Below are positions 27,048-36,765 of a DNA stretch of 64,000 nt, piece after piece (position 1 is the first letter of the stretch; each line of letters starts with the position of its first letter). The notes under the pieces were generated by a model, which was not told the DNA's origin, did no database searches, and saw nothing but the letters and a program-made list of their open reading frames with translations. This stretch comes from Haematomicrobium sanguinis DSM 21259 (GTDB lineage Bacteria > Actinomycetota > Actinomycetes > Actinomycetales > Micrococcaceae): assembly GCF_000688395.1 (NCBI RefSeq), contig NZ_JIAG01000002.1, positions 220,262 through 284,261 on the forward strand. The letters run 5' to 3'. The position numbers were made by a program, and so were the translations under genes.

Positions 27048-28598
27048 GTGGCTACACCGAAGTCAACTCCCTCAGCAAACGGATTATCCAGGCGCCGGGC
27101 GCTCGGCATTGCGGGGATCGCCGCGGCGGGCGGCGCAATCGGCGCCGGCTCGCTCGGCGTTACGCCAGCCCTCTCCGCGCCTCCCAGTGCCGGGGCCATG
27201 ACTAAAGCGGAACGGGCCTTCTTACAACGCGGTTTGCGCCACGCGGTATGGGTCGCTCCCGATACTCCGCCACGGTATGTCCCCACTCCGGCCGTCGTTG
27301 AAGCGGGCGGGTTCAACATGCCCACGTTTTACGATCCCGATCTCTACAATGCTCCTCTCATGAATGGGCTGAAGGATAAGACGTGGTCCTTGGCCAAGGC
27401 TCCCTTCGCCCAACACATACTCGGCCCTTTAGATGAGAGCCGACCGTATTTCCACGATGCGCAATTGCAGAACATTCAGAACCTGTTCTCCGTATGCTTC
27501 GGCGATGAAGAATACTATTCAGACGAACTGATCCAGTGGTTACCTCGTTATTTCGCCAAACTCCGCGAGCAGGCACCGGACGCTCTGGCTCACACCAACC
27601 AATGGGCTGGTCAATGGCAGGATGACCAGATCCGACGTTACGTGGCGGCGCTGCAGCCCGATATGCTCACCTTCGACAGCTACTACTACAACACCACCAC
27701 GCAGCGCTCGTATCCGGGCGGGAGCGTGACCCCGCTCTATAACGACACGTGGCGATACCGGCGGTTAGCGCTCGAAGGTAGCGACGGAAAAGGCAATAAC
27801 CCACTGGTTTTTGGCCAGTACACACTCGGTTACCGAACCGGAACTAACCAAGCATTGATAGGCCCCCGCGTACTCAGCGAGACCGAAATATGGTTGACAT
27901 CAATGCTCACCTGGACCTTGGGCGGCAAATGGCTAAACCTCTTCCGTTGGGAATGGGCTCCGGGCGACGAGCACTGGTTGCTCAACGACGCGAACGGCAA
28001 CCTCACACCGCAATATTCGCAATATGCCGCGCTGAACGGGTTTATGCGCAACCTCAGCCCCTACCTGGTTCGCTTGAGGACCCAGGGTGCGGGAATCGTT
28101 CACGGCCAAATGCAATCCGATTCCGGAAGTATCGTCAGCACGCCGGCCGCTGACATTCCCCGATGGAGTGTCGAAACCGACCCCGACACTCTCCTGACAG
28201 GGCTGAAGTCGGTGCGGGGAGCGGACGCGAATGCGGGTCGGCCCACTGACACCGTGATCGGCACTTTCCGACCGTTGCCCGGGCTGACGAAGCGCGAACG
28301 GTCCACGTGGATCCCGCGCCCAGACACTCCTTTTTTCATGGTTCTAAACGCCTCGGGATTCGCCAAAAACAACATCGAGGATCGCTTTTCTGGGGGCGGC
28401 GAGTCACAATCTGCCACTCACACCGTCCAGCTCGAGTTTGACCTGCGTGGCAGTAACCGCTCTCCCAATGCTTTGCGATGCTTTTCCCCACAAGATGGCT
28501 CGGTACGCCGCGTTGACTTGGAGCGGGTCACCTCTCGCCAGTATGTTGCTACCCACACCCTTGCCGGGGCCATGGGCGATTTGTTCTTCTGGGAGTGA
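27048..28598 (+). CDS. Tat-exported protein of unknown function, possibly a glycoside hydrolase (paralogue B)
   Basis: 516 residues from a GTG start with AAAGGA upstream. The Tat signal is LSRRRALGIAGIAAAGGAIGAG. It shares long blocks with the preceding gene: GGFNMPTFYDPDLYN, CFGDEEYYSDELIQW, GSVTPLYNDTWRYRRLALEG, FGQYTLGYRTG and MRNLSPYLVRLRTQG, which points to a tandem duplication followed by divergence. Both end in a GDLFFW tail, so the C terminus is conserved too. The candidate acid DEE and DSYYYN positions are kept. Substrate unknown; the pair may have split specificities. Confidence 0.8.
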   Translation: MATPKSTPSANGLSRRRALGIAGIAAAGGAIGAGSLGVTPALSAPPSAGAMTKAERAFLQRGLRHAVWVAPDTPPRYVPTPAVVEAGGFNMPTFYDPDLYNAPLMNGLKDKTWSLAKAPFAQHILGPLDESRPYFHDAQLQNIQNLFSVCFGDEEYYSDELIQWLPRYFAKLREQAPDALAHTNQWAGQWQDDQIRRYVAALQPDMLTFDSYYYNTTTQRSYPGGSVTPLYNDTWRYRRLALEGSDGKGNNPLVFGQYTLGYRTGTNQALIGPRVLSETEIWLTSMLTWTLGGKWLNLFRWEWAPGDEHWLLNDANGNLTPQYSQYAALNGFMRNLSPYLVRLRTQGAGIVHGQMQSDSGSIVSTPAADIPRWSVETDPDTLLTGLKSVRGADANAGRPTDTVIGTFRPLPGLTKRERSTWIPRPDTPFFMVLNASGFAKNNIEDRFSGGGESQSATHTVQLEFDLRGSNRSPNALRCFSPQDGSVRRVDLERVTSRQYVATHTLAGAMGDLFFWE

Positions 28599-28649
28599 GT
28601 CTTCTCTGGTGGCCTAAAGGTGGCGCCACTGGTATTAGCGAAATCCGTC

Positions 28650-30572
28650 CTAGCGGCGGAGCGAAGTTCCGAAGGTGTGAACTGTGTTGCGCAGCGGGCG
28701 TTGTTGGCTGTCCACCCAGAGCGGCGGGATGAGCCAGGGAGTGTTGTCAATAATGGCAATCTCCCAGGTACCCGTGTGGATGTAGTGGTGGTGATAGGAG
28801 CACAGCAATACGCCGTTGCTGAGGTTCGTCTCGCCGCCGCGCGACCAAGGGTTAATGTGGTGTGCTTCGCAGAAGGCAAGAGGCGTGGTGCATCCTGGGA
28901 AGACGCATCCCTTGTCGCGTGCATTGAGTGCAACGCGTTGCGCCGCGGTGAAAAGCCGGCGCGATCGGCCAACATCCAGTGGCTGGCTGTCTCCCCCGAA
29001 CACCACGGGGATCAGGTCGGCGTTGCACGCCACTCGACGAATGTCTTGGGATGTTGCCGCACCGATCCGCTGATAAAACGCGGTTCCGGACGATGTTTGT
29101 GAGTCCGATTCGACGTGCGGAGGTGGATCGGTGGTGGTTCCGGCTCCGGGAACCTCTTCGGCGGGTGTGCCAGCGCTATCTTCTGACCGATTCTTGAGCG
29201 CGCCCGTCAAATCGTGCTGATTAATGACGGCGATCACGGTCTGCCGCGCCTTTGGAACGTAATTAGGTGCTCCGTCTTCGCTCTTAACCGCTTCGGCGAG
29301 CGCTATGGCGCCTTCCCTTGCCGCAATCAGGAAGGCATCGAGAAGTTTTTGAGCGTACGTCGGTTCGAGACCTTCGGAGGCTCGATCCACTTGCGCCTTG
29401 GAGGGTTCCACACCGTATCCGCTGATGAGCTTCAGCGGATCGATGTCTAAAATTTCGCGAGCTACGTCGGATTTCGCGAGCATTCCGGCTTCGCCTGAGG
29501 CACTGTCGCCGCTGGAGGCAGACCCGGTAACGGTTGTGCCCAGGCTTCCGAGGTGAATCTTGCCGTCCCGAGTCGGGGTGATGAGGGCGTTCACGAACGT
29601 GGAAAGAGCCTCGTACTGGAAGTCGGTGACGACCAGTTCAAGATGATGCAACTTATTGCGGTACTTCTTGTAGAAGAGCCCCTGCTTTTGGGCCAGCTCC
29701 CGTTCGGTAGGTTCGGCACCGTCCTGGTTGGCCAAGACCTCGAAATGTTTGGCTATGCGACGCAACTGGTCGGGGCCAAAGGTATGAGCTTGCGTGCACA
29801 GCGTACGCTCGGCTTCGTCCGCCCATTTTTCTGCATCCGTCTGTACGTCGCCTATTTCGCACCGGGTGGGAGCGTGCGCCGCAATGTGATCGCTCGTGGT
29901 GAGCGTAATGTGCGCAGCATCGGTGGAGAGTTCGCCATGCTCTACAGCATCGGCGAGATGAGGATGGTGAGCGGTTCCGCGCCCGTTGCTGAACTGTTCA
30001 CGAGGTCGAATCGCCTTTGCCAGGGCTATTCGTTGCTTTGCTTGGGTCCGCGAGATTCGCAGTGTCTGAACCATAAAGTCCGCGAGGTCCTTGAATTGCG
30101 GATGTTCGGGCTCCGGTTCCCAACCAAATGTTCCGCCAAGTGGTACCGCCGCCACATGCTCGGTGTCCATCACGCCAGTCATGACGATCTTGGCCGAGTC
30201 CACAGCCCTAGAGGCATCTTCGAGCAATTGCGCGGCACGCGTGATCTCCCGTCGGGGCGTTCCAGAACCCTGGCTGGAAAACTCGCCCATCAGGTCCAAC
30301 AGCTCGGACGTGATCGCTTGCAGCCGAGAGCCCCAATCCTCCGCACCACTTTCGCTATCCATGACAGGGCCGGATACGTGCTGGCCGGGGTCTTCCTGTT
30401 CGCCCGAAACTGAATGTCGGTGCCGGGTGTTAGCGTCCAGGGCAGAAGGACTTTCCGCCTCAAGCTTTACCGGTGGGGCGGCGAGGTCATCGGGCAACGA
30501 TCGGGGCGTAGCGGCATCAGCTGCCTTGCTCCCCAATTTTGGATCCGTGGATCCTGAAAGATCGTTGTCCAT
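28650..30572 (-). CDS. DUF222/13E12-type HNH endonuclease-like protein (copy 1)
   Basis: 640 residues. The central DUF222-like part (DLADFMVQTLRISRTQAKQRIALAKAI...) is followed by a C-terminal HNH nuclease module with ARDKGCVFPGCTTPLAFCEA, then HHINPWSRGGETNLSNGVLL and CSYHHHYIH, including the zinc-binding Cys/His set. This family is highly repeated in actinobacterial genomes (the 13E12 repeat family of mycobacteria); biochemical role unknown, a mobile or recombination-associated nuclease is suspected. A paralogue lies at 61680. The gene is read from an AT-rich upstream segment. Confidence 0.88.
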   Translation of the reverse strand: MDNDLSGSTDPKLGSKAADAATPRSLPDDLAAPPVKLEAESPSALDANTRHRHSVSGEQEDPGQHVSGPVMDSESGAEDWGSRLQAITSELLDLMGEFSSQGSGTPRREITRAAQLLEDASRAVDSAKIVMTGVMDTEHVAAVPLGGTFGWEPEPEHPQFKDLADFMVQTLRISRTQAKQRIALAKAIRPREQFSNGRGTAHHPHLADAVEHGELSTDAAHITLTTSDHIAAHAPTRCEIGDVQTDAEKWADEAERTLCTQAHTFGPDQLRRIAKHFEVLANQDGAEPTERELAQKQGLFYKKYRNKLHHLELVVTDFQYEALSTFVNALITPTRDGKIHLGSLGTTVTGSASSGDSASGEAGMLAKSDVAREILDIDPLKLISGYGVEPSKAQVDRASEGLEPTYAQKLLDAFLIAAREGAIALAEAVKSEDGAPNYVPKARQTVIAVINQHDLTGALKNRSEDSAGTPAEEVPGAGTTTDPPPHVESDSQTSSGTAFYQRIGAATSQDIRRVACNADLIPVVFGGDSQPLDVGRSRRLFTAAQRVALNARDKGCVFPGCTTPLAFCEAHHINPWSRGGETNLSNGVLLCSYHHHYIHTGTWEIAIIDNTPWLIPPLWVDSQQRPLRNTVHTFGTSLRR

Positions 30573-30739
30573 GTATAAATTTTACACCCAAGGAAGGTTA
30601 AAAGCGATATTTTTGGAGAAAATACGGCCAATCATTAAAGTAAAACTTTAAGGTTTAACTACTTGAATCATTTCTCTATCTTTTCATGCCCTAATTTCAC
30701 TATTAGTGTAAAGCGTTCCCTGACAAAAACTACCCACGC
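30573..30739. other. AT-rich intergenic segment upstream of DUF222 copy 1
   Basis: About 167 bp that is much richer in A/T than the rest of the window (for example aaagtaaaactttaaggttt near 30640-30660). It should hold the promoter of the DUF222 gene. The other DUF222 copy is also preceded by an AT-rich stretch. No gene seen. Confidence 0.6.
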
Positions 30740-31576
30740 TTAGCGCACACTAGCAAGAGATTCAGTGATCCTGGAGGCAGACCACTCGCAACTATCTCGC
30801 GTCTCGATAATCGTCATCCATAATGCGCTATATGCTCTGGCAATATCCTGCTCCAGATCACCCTCCTCGACCACGTTTTCCCGAATCTTTTCTGCACCGC
30901 CACGTATCAGTATCGTCGAGACATCGACCATTCTTCTCACGGTATATTCGTTGCCGCCAACTGCGAACCCTAGTGCGTCCAGCACCGAGGTTAGCCGCTC
31001 GGCAATGTGCTGACGCCGATTCTGCTCCACCCGCGCGACAACGTTGATCGCACGCTGACGCGCGGAAGTTGGCGCCATAGACCCAACGACATGCTCAAGC
31101 CGTAAAAACTGTGCCCACGCAGGACTTGCAGAAACGTGCCTGACATCGCGTAAGGCCAAAACTTCCAGAAGTTCCATCAACAACTCTCGCCGTGATTCTG
31201 CTCTTGCCATTTTCGCCCGGCGAGGCTCCAGGTATTCCAGCGCGGCCTTTGCGTCAAGGTCGCTTTCGCTGTCGAACTGGTTGGCAAGCTTTTCCAAGGC
31301 ATGCTGCACCAGATCGGCAAAAAAAAGCGCTTTGTCCGGCCACAGTCGATACGCAACGCTCCGGGCTACCTCAGCGTCGCGAACCGCTCGCTCCAGACTC
31401 ACCTCGCGCACCGAGAACTCAAAAGGGTTGTCAAAGACCTTCGATCCGGCTTCCAGTACCTTCCACTTGCTTTCGGAGGCACTTGTTCGCTTCTTCGATG
31501 AGCACTCGCCTGCACTGTTCACAATCGCTATCACCACTTGCACAAGATTCGTGGTGGAAAACCACCATTGAGACAT
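30740..31576 (-). CDS. TetR-like regulator, diverged
   Basis: 278 residues from the ATG at 31576, which has AAGGGA five nucleotides upstream. The segment EFSVREVSLERAVRDAEVARSVAYRLWPDKALFFADLVQHALEK has the spacing of a TetR helix-turn-helix (helix, turn, 'VAYRLWPDKALFFADL' like the usual YxHFxxKxxLF), and the remainder is helical. It stands divergently from a small membrane protein at 31664. Codon use and base composition (around the AT-rich flank) differ from the core genes, so lateral acquisition is possible. Target unknown; the membrane protein is the obvious candidate. Confidence 0.65.
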   Translation of the reverse strand: MSQWWFSTTNLVQVVIAIVNSAGECSSKKRTSASESKWKVLEAGSKVFDNPFEFSVREVSLERAVRDAEVARSVAYRLWPDKALFFADLVQHALEKLANQFDSESDLDAKAALEYLEPRRAKMARAESRRELLMELLEVLALRDVRHVSASPAWAQFLRLEHVVGSMAPTSARQRAINVVARVEQNRRQHIAERLTSVLDALGFAVGGNEYTVRRMVDVSTILIRGGAEKIRENVVEEGDLEQDIARAYSALWMTIIETRDSCEWSASRITESLASVR

Positions 31577-31663
31577 AATGTCCCTTAATGCTACCGTCAA
31601 TCTGTCGGTCGCGAACAACCGCTTCGACCGACGCCCAATCCACCAAGATAAGGAGACTCGAAC

Positions 31664-32074
31664 ATGGACGCAGCAGCTACCGGGCACGGGACAACGAAGA
31701 GTGCAGCACCACGGGGCGCCTCAACTATCTTGTGGCTAGGGTTGGCCGCGACGGTTCTCTCTGTAGGGGCAACCGCCATCACATCGAATCAGTTCGCTCC
31801 CTCGCTCTCCAGCGATGCGGTGAGCTGGATCTTGACCTACGAGTTCAGCGTCTACGGCGCCGGGATTGCGGCCTGGCTGGTTCTCGCGCTCGCGGCCCGC
31901 AAAGGCAATCACTGGGTTCCGGCCGCCTCGAGCGCAGTGTTTATCGTCGGCACGGCACTGAGTTTGTACAACTTCACGCAACCGCACCCGCTCGCCATGA
32001 GTATTGCTGGCCTGTCCCCCTCAGTGATCGGCGCGATCGCAGTCCTTATTCTGTCGCCCAGGAGAGCACGGTAA
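31664..32074 (+). CDS. small four-helix membrane protein
   Basis: 136 residues, ATG with AAGGAG seven nucleotides upstream. Hydrophobic segments at about 22-40, 56-76, 87-105 and 112-131 give four predicted helices. No family recognised. Divergent from the TetR-like gene with 87 bp between start codons, which suggests regulation by it, in the manner of small efflux or immunity-type proteins; the role is unknown. Confidence 0.7.
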   Translation: MDAAATGHGTTKSAAPRGASTILWLGLAATVLSVGATAITSNQFAPSLSSDAVSWILTYEFSVYGAGIAAWLVLALAARKGNHWVPAASSAVFIVGTALSLYNFTQPHPLAMSIAGLSPSVIGAIAVLILSPRRAR

Positions 32075-32242
32075 CCAATCGGACGCCAAACCACGCGCCA
32101 GCACTCAACCCTCACTCGCGAGTTGCCACGTATAACGGTTTTACGGCCCGCATTCGCTACTTAAACGGCAACTCGCGGGAGGGGCGCACATCGCCGAGTT
32201 CGGAGCGGCTTGCCGGAACATCTTGCCGGGCCGGCCAGCGGC

Positions 32243-32253
32243 TTGTGTATACA
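32243..32253 (+). promoter_or_regulatory. candidate GntR operator O1
   Basis: TTGTGTATACA, containing the palindrome TGTATACA. The same word with one change (TTGTGCATACA) recurs 52 bp downstream, close to the GntR start codon. Confidence 0.55.
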
Positions 32254-32294
32254 TAGAGTCGCTCTTCGAGCGCACAACTCGCAAAACTGCGTAT

Positions 32295-32305
32295 TTGTGC
32301 ATACA
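32295..32305 (+). promoter_or_regulatory. candidate GntR operator O2
   Basis: TTGTGCATACA at 32295-32305, same strand as O1 and about five helical turns away. It overlaps TACACT, a possible -10 ending eight nucleotides from the GTG start at 32314, so binding should block transcription (autoregulation). Confidence 0.55.
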
Positions 32306-32313
32306 CTAATGCT

Positions 32314-32946
32314 GTGCGTGCCAGTCAGCGAGCCTACGAGAGCCTCCGCGAAGAGATCATTGACGGCTCGCTCGCGCCCGGCACCGTCCTACAAGAGGTC
32401 GAACTAGCCACGCGCCTGGGAATATCGCGCACCCCGGTGCGCGAAGCGCTCGCTCGGCTCACCTCGGAAAGCCTGCTGTCCCCGCTTGGGGCGAGGGGCG
32501 TCGTCGTACCTCATATGTCCTTGCCTCAGGTCCGCGACCTTTTTGCTTACCGCGAGGCTCTGGAAAGTTCCGCCGTAGCCCTGGCCGCGCGGGCCACCCC
32601 CGCCGCCCGCGAACGATTCTCGCAACTCACCACAGACTTTGACCGCGCGGACGTAAAAAACGCCACCGCGTATTACGCACTGAGCGCCCAACTCGATCAC
32701 GCCATCGCAGAGACCGCAAACAATAGTTATCTCACCCGCGCGCTCACCCAACTTCGCCCGCACTTGCAACGCGTGCGGCGCATCGCCCGCGATGACATGC
32801 CCCGCCTCGAAGAATCCGCACGCGAGCACGCCGCCATTGCCCGCGCCATCGCGGCCGGAAAACCCGAACTCGCGCAAGCCGCGCTCACACTTCACCTGGC
32901 CGCAAGCCTGAACAACATCGAAAACACCTACCCCGAGGGAGAATAA
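32314..32946 (+). CDS. GntR-family regulator (FCD domain) of the methylcitrate genes
   Basis: 210 residues from a GTG. The N-terminal winged helix reads [20 protein letters not shown] then [20 protein letters not shown]; the C-terminal helical FCD effector domain contains the metal/ligand histidine pattern ([22 protein letters not shown]). It is directly followed by prpD (2-nt gap), so it is transcribed with the pathway. In corynebacteria and mycobacteria the cycle is run by other regulator types (PrpR), so a GntR protein is a different solution. A methylcitrate-cycle intermediate is a natural ligand guess. Confidence 0.93.
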   Translation: MRASQRAYESLREEIIDGSLAPGTVLQEVELATRLGISRTPVREALARLTSESLLSPLGARGVVVPHMSLPQVRDLFAYREALESSAVALAARATPAARERFSQLTTDFDRADVKNATAYYALSAQLDHAIAETANNSYLTRALTQLRPHLQRVRRIARDDMPRLEESAREHAAIARAIAAGKPELAQAALTLHLAASLNNIENTYPEGE

Positions 32947-32947
32947 C

Positions 32948-34510
32948 GTGACGAGTCTGCACGAGGTGCGCGTCTACCGCAGCGAAGAGAACCTGGCCCG
33001 CGAGGACCAGCTCGCCATGAAACTCGCCCAGGTCGCCACCGACCCGGTCGAGGTCACCCCGGAAGTCACCGACATGGTGATCAACCGGATCATCGATAAC
33101 GCGTCGGTTGCCGTCGCCTCGCTCAACCGCTCCCCCGTCGTCTCCGCGCGCGAGCAAGCCCTCGCGGCAGGCACCCGCTCCCCGGGCGCCGCGATCTTCG
33201 GCATCGACACCCAAACCACCCCGGAATGGGCCGCCTACGCCAACGGGGTGGCGGTGCGCGAGCTGGATTACCACGACACCTTCCTCGCCGCCGAGTACTC
33301 GCACCCCGGCGACAATATTCCGCCGATCTTGGCGGTCGCGCAGTACGTCGCGGGGCGCGCCGCAGCCGGCGAACGCAACACCATGAAGGATGGCCGCGAA
33401 ATCACCGGCCGCGACCTGATCCGCGGCATTGCGACCGGCTATGAAATCCAGATCGACCTGGTCAAAGCCATCAGCTTGCACAAGCACAAGATCGACCACG
33501 TGGCGCACCTTGGCCCCTCGGCCGCGGCCGGGATCGGCACGCTGCTTGGTCTGGACGCGGAAACCATTTTCCAGGCGATCGGCCAAGCCCTGCACACCAC
33601 CACCGCGACCCGCCAGTCCCGCAAGGGCGAAATCTCCACCTGGAAAGCGCACGCCCCCGCATTCGCCGGGAAAATGGCGGTGGAAGCGATCGACCGCGCG
33701 CTACGCGGACAGACCTCCCCGGTTCCCATCTATGAGGGCGAAGACGGCGTCATCGCCTGGCTGCTCGACGGCCCCGACGCCCGCTACGAGGTCCCGCTCC
33801 CGGATCACGGCGAGGCCAAGCGCGCGATCCTGGACTCCTACACCAAAGAGCACTCCGCCGAATATCAGGCGCAAGCGTGGATCGATTTGGCCCGCAAGCT
33901 TCACCGCGAATACCCCGAGCTCGCCGACCCCGCGAATGTGCAAGGCATCGTGCTTCACACCAGCCACCACACGCACTACGTGATCGGCTCGGGCGCGGGC
34001 GACCCGCAAAAGTACTCCCCCGACGCCACCCGCGAAACACTGGACCACTCGATCCCCTATATTTTCGCGGTCGCCCTCCAGGACGGCGCCTGGCATCACG
34101 TCGATTCCTACGCACCCGAGCGCGCGCGCCGCGCCGATACCGTGGAGCTTTGGCAAAAAATTACGACGGCGGAGGACGCCGAATACACGCGGCGTTACCA
34201 TTCCGTGGACCCGGCAGAGAAGGCATTTGGCGGCCGGGTAGAAATTACCCTCACCGATGGTTCCAAAATTGTGGACGAGATCGCGGTGGCCGACGCGCAC
34301 CCGCTCGGCGCCCGGCCGTTCGCCCGGGAACAGTACATCGCGAAGTTCCGCACCCTGGCCGAAGGTGTTCTTGAGGCCAGCGAAATCGAACGGTTCCTGG
34401 ACACGGCTCAGCGCACCGAAGAACTGAGCGGAACCGAACTGCTCGGGCTCAACGTGCTGGCGGCCCCGGGCGTCATCGCGGACTCGCCGCGCACCACCGG
34501 GCTGTTCTAG
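32948..34510 (+). CDS. prpD: 2-methylcitrate dehydratase
   Basis: 520 residues of the MmgE/PrpD family; dehydrates 2-methylcitrate to 2-methyl-cis-aconitate in propionyl-CoA oxidation. Family blocks include [26 protein letters not shown], the [21 protein letters not shown] segment, [25 protein letters not shown] and [17 protein letters not shown] start follows the GntR gene by 1 nt with GGGAGAA upstream. The full prpD-prpB-prpC set in order leaves no doubt about the pathway. Confidence 0.97.
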   Translation: MTSLHEVRVYRSEENLAREDQLAMKLAQVATDPVEVTPEVTDMVINRIIDNASVAVASLNRSPVVSAREQALAAGTRSPGAAIFGIDTQTTPEWAAYANGVAVRELDYHDTFLAAEYSHPGDNIPPILAVAQYVAGRAAAGERNTMKDGREITGRDLIRGIATGYEIQIDLVKAISLHKHKIDHVAHLGPSAAAGIGTLLGLDAETIFQAIGQALHTTTATRQSRKGEISTWKAHAPAFAGKMAVEAIDRALRGQTSPVPIYEGEDGVIAWLLDGPDARYEVPLPDHGEAKRAILDSYTKEHSAEYQAQAWIDLARKLHREYPELADPANVQGIVLHTSHHTHYVIGSGAGDPQKYSPDATRETLDHSIPYIFAVALQDGAWHHVDSYAPERARRADTVELWQKITTAEDAEYTRRYHSVDPAEKAFGGRVEITLTDGSKIVDEIAVADAHPLGARPFAREQYIAKFRTLAEGVLEASEIERFLDTAQRTEELSGTELLGLNVLAAPGVIADSPRTTGLF

Positions 34511-34560
34511 CCGTCGCGAACCGCGCCCGCAACAACGAAAGCACTTAACCAGGAGACATC

Positions 34561-35469
34561 ATGTTGTACTCGCAGACTACTGCCGAAGCGAAGCGCAAGG
34601 ATCTTCGCGCCAAGCTCGCTTCCGGAACCATCCAACGATTCCCGGGTGCGCTCAACCCGCTGTCCGCCAAACTCATTGAGGACAAGGGCTTTGACGGGAT
34701 CTACATTTCCGGCGCGGTCCTTGCCGCGGACCTTGGCCTCCCGGACATCGGCCTGACCACCCTCACCGAGGTGGCGACCCGGGCCGGACAGATCGCGCGG
34801 ATGAGCGAACTGCCCGCCCTGGTCGACGCCGACACCGGTTTCGGCGAACCCATGAACGTGGCCCGCACCATCCAAGAATTGGAAAACGCGGGACTGGCCG
34901 GGGCGCACATCGAGGACCAAATCAACCCGAAACGCTGCGGACACCTGGATGGCAAGGCCGTGGTGGACATGGACACCGCCGCCAAGCGCATCCGCGCCGC
35001 CGTCGAGGGCCGCCGCGACGAGAACTTCCTCATCATGGCCCGCACCGACATTCGCGCCGTTGACGGCCTGGCCGCCGCCAAGGACCGCGCCCGCGCCCTG
35101 GTGGACGCCGGGGCGGACGCGATCTTCCCCGAGGCCATGGCCACCCTGGAAGAATTTGCCGCAATCCGTGAAGCGGTGGACGTGCCGATCCTGGCGAACA
35201 TGACCGAGTTCGGCAAGAGCGAGCTCTTCACCGTGGACCAACTGGACTCGGTCGGCGTGAACATGGTGATCTACCCGGTGACGCTGTTGCGCATCGCGAT
35301 GGGGGCCGTGGAAGCCGGCCTGGACACGATCAACGCGCAGGGCACCCAGGGCGATCTCGTGGAATCGATGCAGACCCGTGCGCGTTTGTATGAGCTAGTG
35401 GACTATGAGAACTACAACAGTTTCGACAATTCCGTGTTTAATTTCCAAGTACCGGGTACACACCGCTGA
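34561..35469 (+). CDS. prpB: 2-methylisocitrate lyase
   Basis: 302 residues of the isocitrate-lyase superfamily; cleaves 2-methylisocitrate to pyruvate and succinate. The catalytic loop KRCGHLDGK with the active-site Cys is present, as are DKGFDGIYISGAVLAADLG, ALVDADTGFGEP and IMARTDIRA. AGGAG lies six nucleotides before the ATG. 50 nt separate it from prpD and 39 nt from prpC. Confidence 0.97.
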   Translation: MLYSQTTAEAKRKDLRAKLASGTIQRFPGALNPLSAKLIEDKGFDGIYISGAVLAADLGLPDIGLTTLTEVATRAGQIARMSELPALVDADTGFGEPMNVARTIQELENAGLAGAHIEDQINPKRCGHLDGKAVVDMDTAAKRIRAAVEGRRDENFLIMARTDIRAVDGLAAAKDRARALVDAGADAIFPEAMATLEEFAAIREAVDVPILANMTEFGKSELFTVDQLDSVGVNMVIYPVTLLRIAMGAVEAGLDTINAQGTQGDLVESMQTRARLYELVDYENYNSFDNSVFNFQVPGTHR

Positions 35470-35508
35470 GAGCTCAGCCGCACCATCCGCACACAGCAAG
35501 GAAGCTTA

Positions 35509-36657
35509 ATGACTGACAGCACAGACATCCGCAAGGGACTCGCAGGCGTGGTCGTGGATACGACCGCCATTTCCAAGGTCAATTCCGAGACGAACTCGTT
35601 GCTCTACTACGGCTACCCGGTGCAAGACTTGGCCGCCAAGTGCAGCTTTGAACAGGTCGCCTACCTGCTTTGGCACGGCGACCTTCCCACCGAGGACCAG
35701 CTCGCCGAATTCACCCGCAACGAGCGCAGCCAGCGCGCCCTGCCGGACAATCTAAAGTCCGTCATTGACTCGCTTCCCACCACGTCCCATCCCATGGACG
35801 TGGTGCGCACCGCCGTCAGCGTGCTGGGCGCGAACCACCCCAAGGCCGAGGACAGCAGCCGCGAAGCGAACCTGGACAAGGCGCTGTCCCTGCTTGCCGT
35901 AACCCCCGCGGTGATCGCGTATGACCAGCGCCGACGCCGCGGCCAAGACCTGATCGAACCGCGCGAAGACTTGGACTACTCCAGCAACTTCCTGTGGATG
36001 ACCTTCGGCGAGGAACCAGCCAAAGAGGTCGTCGACGCGTTCAACGTCTCGATGATCCTCTACGCCGAGCACTCCTTCAACGCCTCCACCTTCACCGGCC
36101 GCGTCATCACCTCGACGCTCGCCGACCTGCACTCGGCCATTACCGGCGCCATTGGCGCACTCAAGGGCCCGCTTCACGGCGGGGCCAACGAAGCGGTCAT
36201 GCATACCTTTGAGGAAATTACGACGGCGGCGGGAGACTCCGCGGATCCGGGCGCCTTGGCTGCCGAGGCAGAAAAATGGTTGGACAAGGCTCTCGCCGAG
36301 AAGCGGAAGATCATGGGCTTTGGGCACCGCGTCTACAAAAACGGCGACTCCCGCGTTCCCACCATGAAGGGCGCGCTGGATGCCATGGTCGAGTACTACG
36401 ACCGGCCGGACATGCTCGCCCTTTACGACGCACTGGAGTCCGGAATGGGCGAGGCGAAAAACATTAAGCCAAACCTGGACTACCCCGCGGGACCGACCTA
36501 TCACCTGATTGGCTTTGACACCCTGACCTTCACGCCGCTCTTTGTAGCCGCCCGCATTTCGGGATGGGCCGCACACATCATGGAGCAAAACGAGAACAAC
36601 GCGCTCATCCGTCCGCTGAGCGAATACGTGGGCCCCGAACAGCGCGACGTTCCCTAA
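35509..36657 (+). CDS. prpC: 2-methylcitrate synthase (citrate synthase family)
   Basis: 382 residues; condenses propionyl-CoA with oxaloacetate. The citrate synthase signature MGFGHRVYKNGDSR holds one active-site His, and LHGGANEAVM the other; YAEHSFNASTFTGRV is typical of the PrpC/GltA2 subgroup. AAGGAAGC precedes the ATG. As last gene of the prp operon it is followed by a strong intrinsic terminator. Confidence 0.96.
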   Translation: MTDSTDIRKGLAGVVVDTTAISKVNSETNSLLYYGYPVQDLAAKCSFEQVAYLLWHGDLPTEDQLAEFTRNERSQRALPDNLKSVIDSLPTTSHPMDVVRTAVSVLGANHPKAEDSSREANLDKALSLLAVTPAVIAYDQRRRRGQDLIEPREDLDYSSNFLWMTFGEEPAKEVVDAFNVSMILYAEHSFNASTFTGRVITSTLADLHSAITGAIGALKGPLHGGANEAVMHTFEEITTAAGDSADPGALAAEAEKWLDKALAEKRKIMGFGHRVYKNGDSRVPTMKGALDAMVEYYDRPDMLALYDALESGMGEAKNIKPNLDYPAGPTYHLIGFDTLTFTPLFVAARISGWAAHIMEQNENNALIRPLSEYVGPEQRDVP

Positions 36658-36687
36658 GTGAGAATTCCCAGCTTCTAGGACAAGACC

Positions 36688-36729
36688 GTGGGCCGGCCCC
36701 GAAGTTCGGGGTCGGCCCACAGTCTTTTT
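36688..36729 (+). terminator. intrinsic terminator of the prp operon
   Basis: GTGGGCCGGCCCCGAA (36688-36703) pairs with 36705-36720 with one G-U pair, followed by AGTCTTTTT. It sits 31 nt after prpC and 37 nt from the end of the convergent gene, so it could serve both strands, although the T-run favours the plus strand. Confidence 0.9.
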
Positions 36730-36765
36730 AAACTCAACGGCTCTTTGGCCGCTGGGTTGTGCTGG

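Larger units (their letters stand above)
32075..32313. other. intergenic region upstream of the prp regulator
   Basis: 239 bp without a gene. It contains the two candidate GntR operators described in the next entries and the likely promoter of the GntR-prp genes. Confidence 0.6.

Noticed and set aside
36338..36355. KNGDS in prpC as a member of the repeated peptide family
   Set aside because: It belongs to the conserved citrate synthase signature GHRVYKxxDPR-type region, not an insertion.
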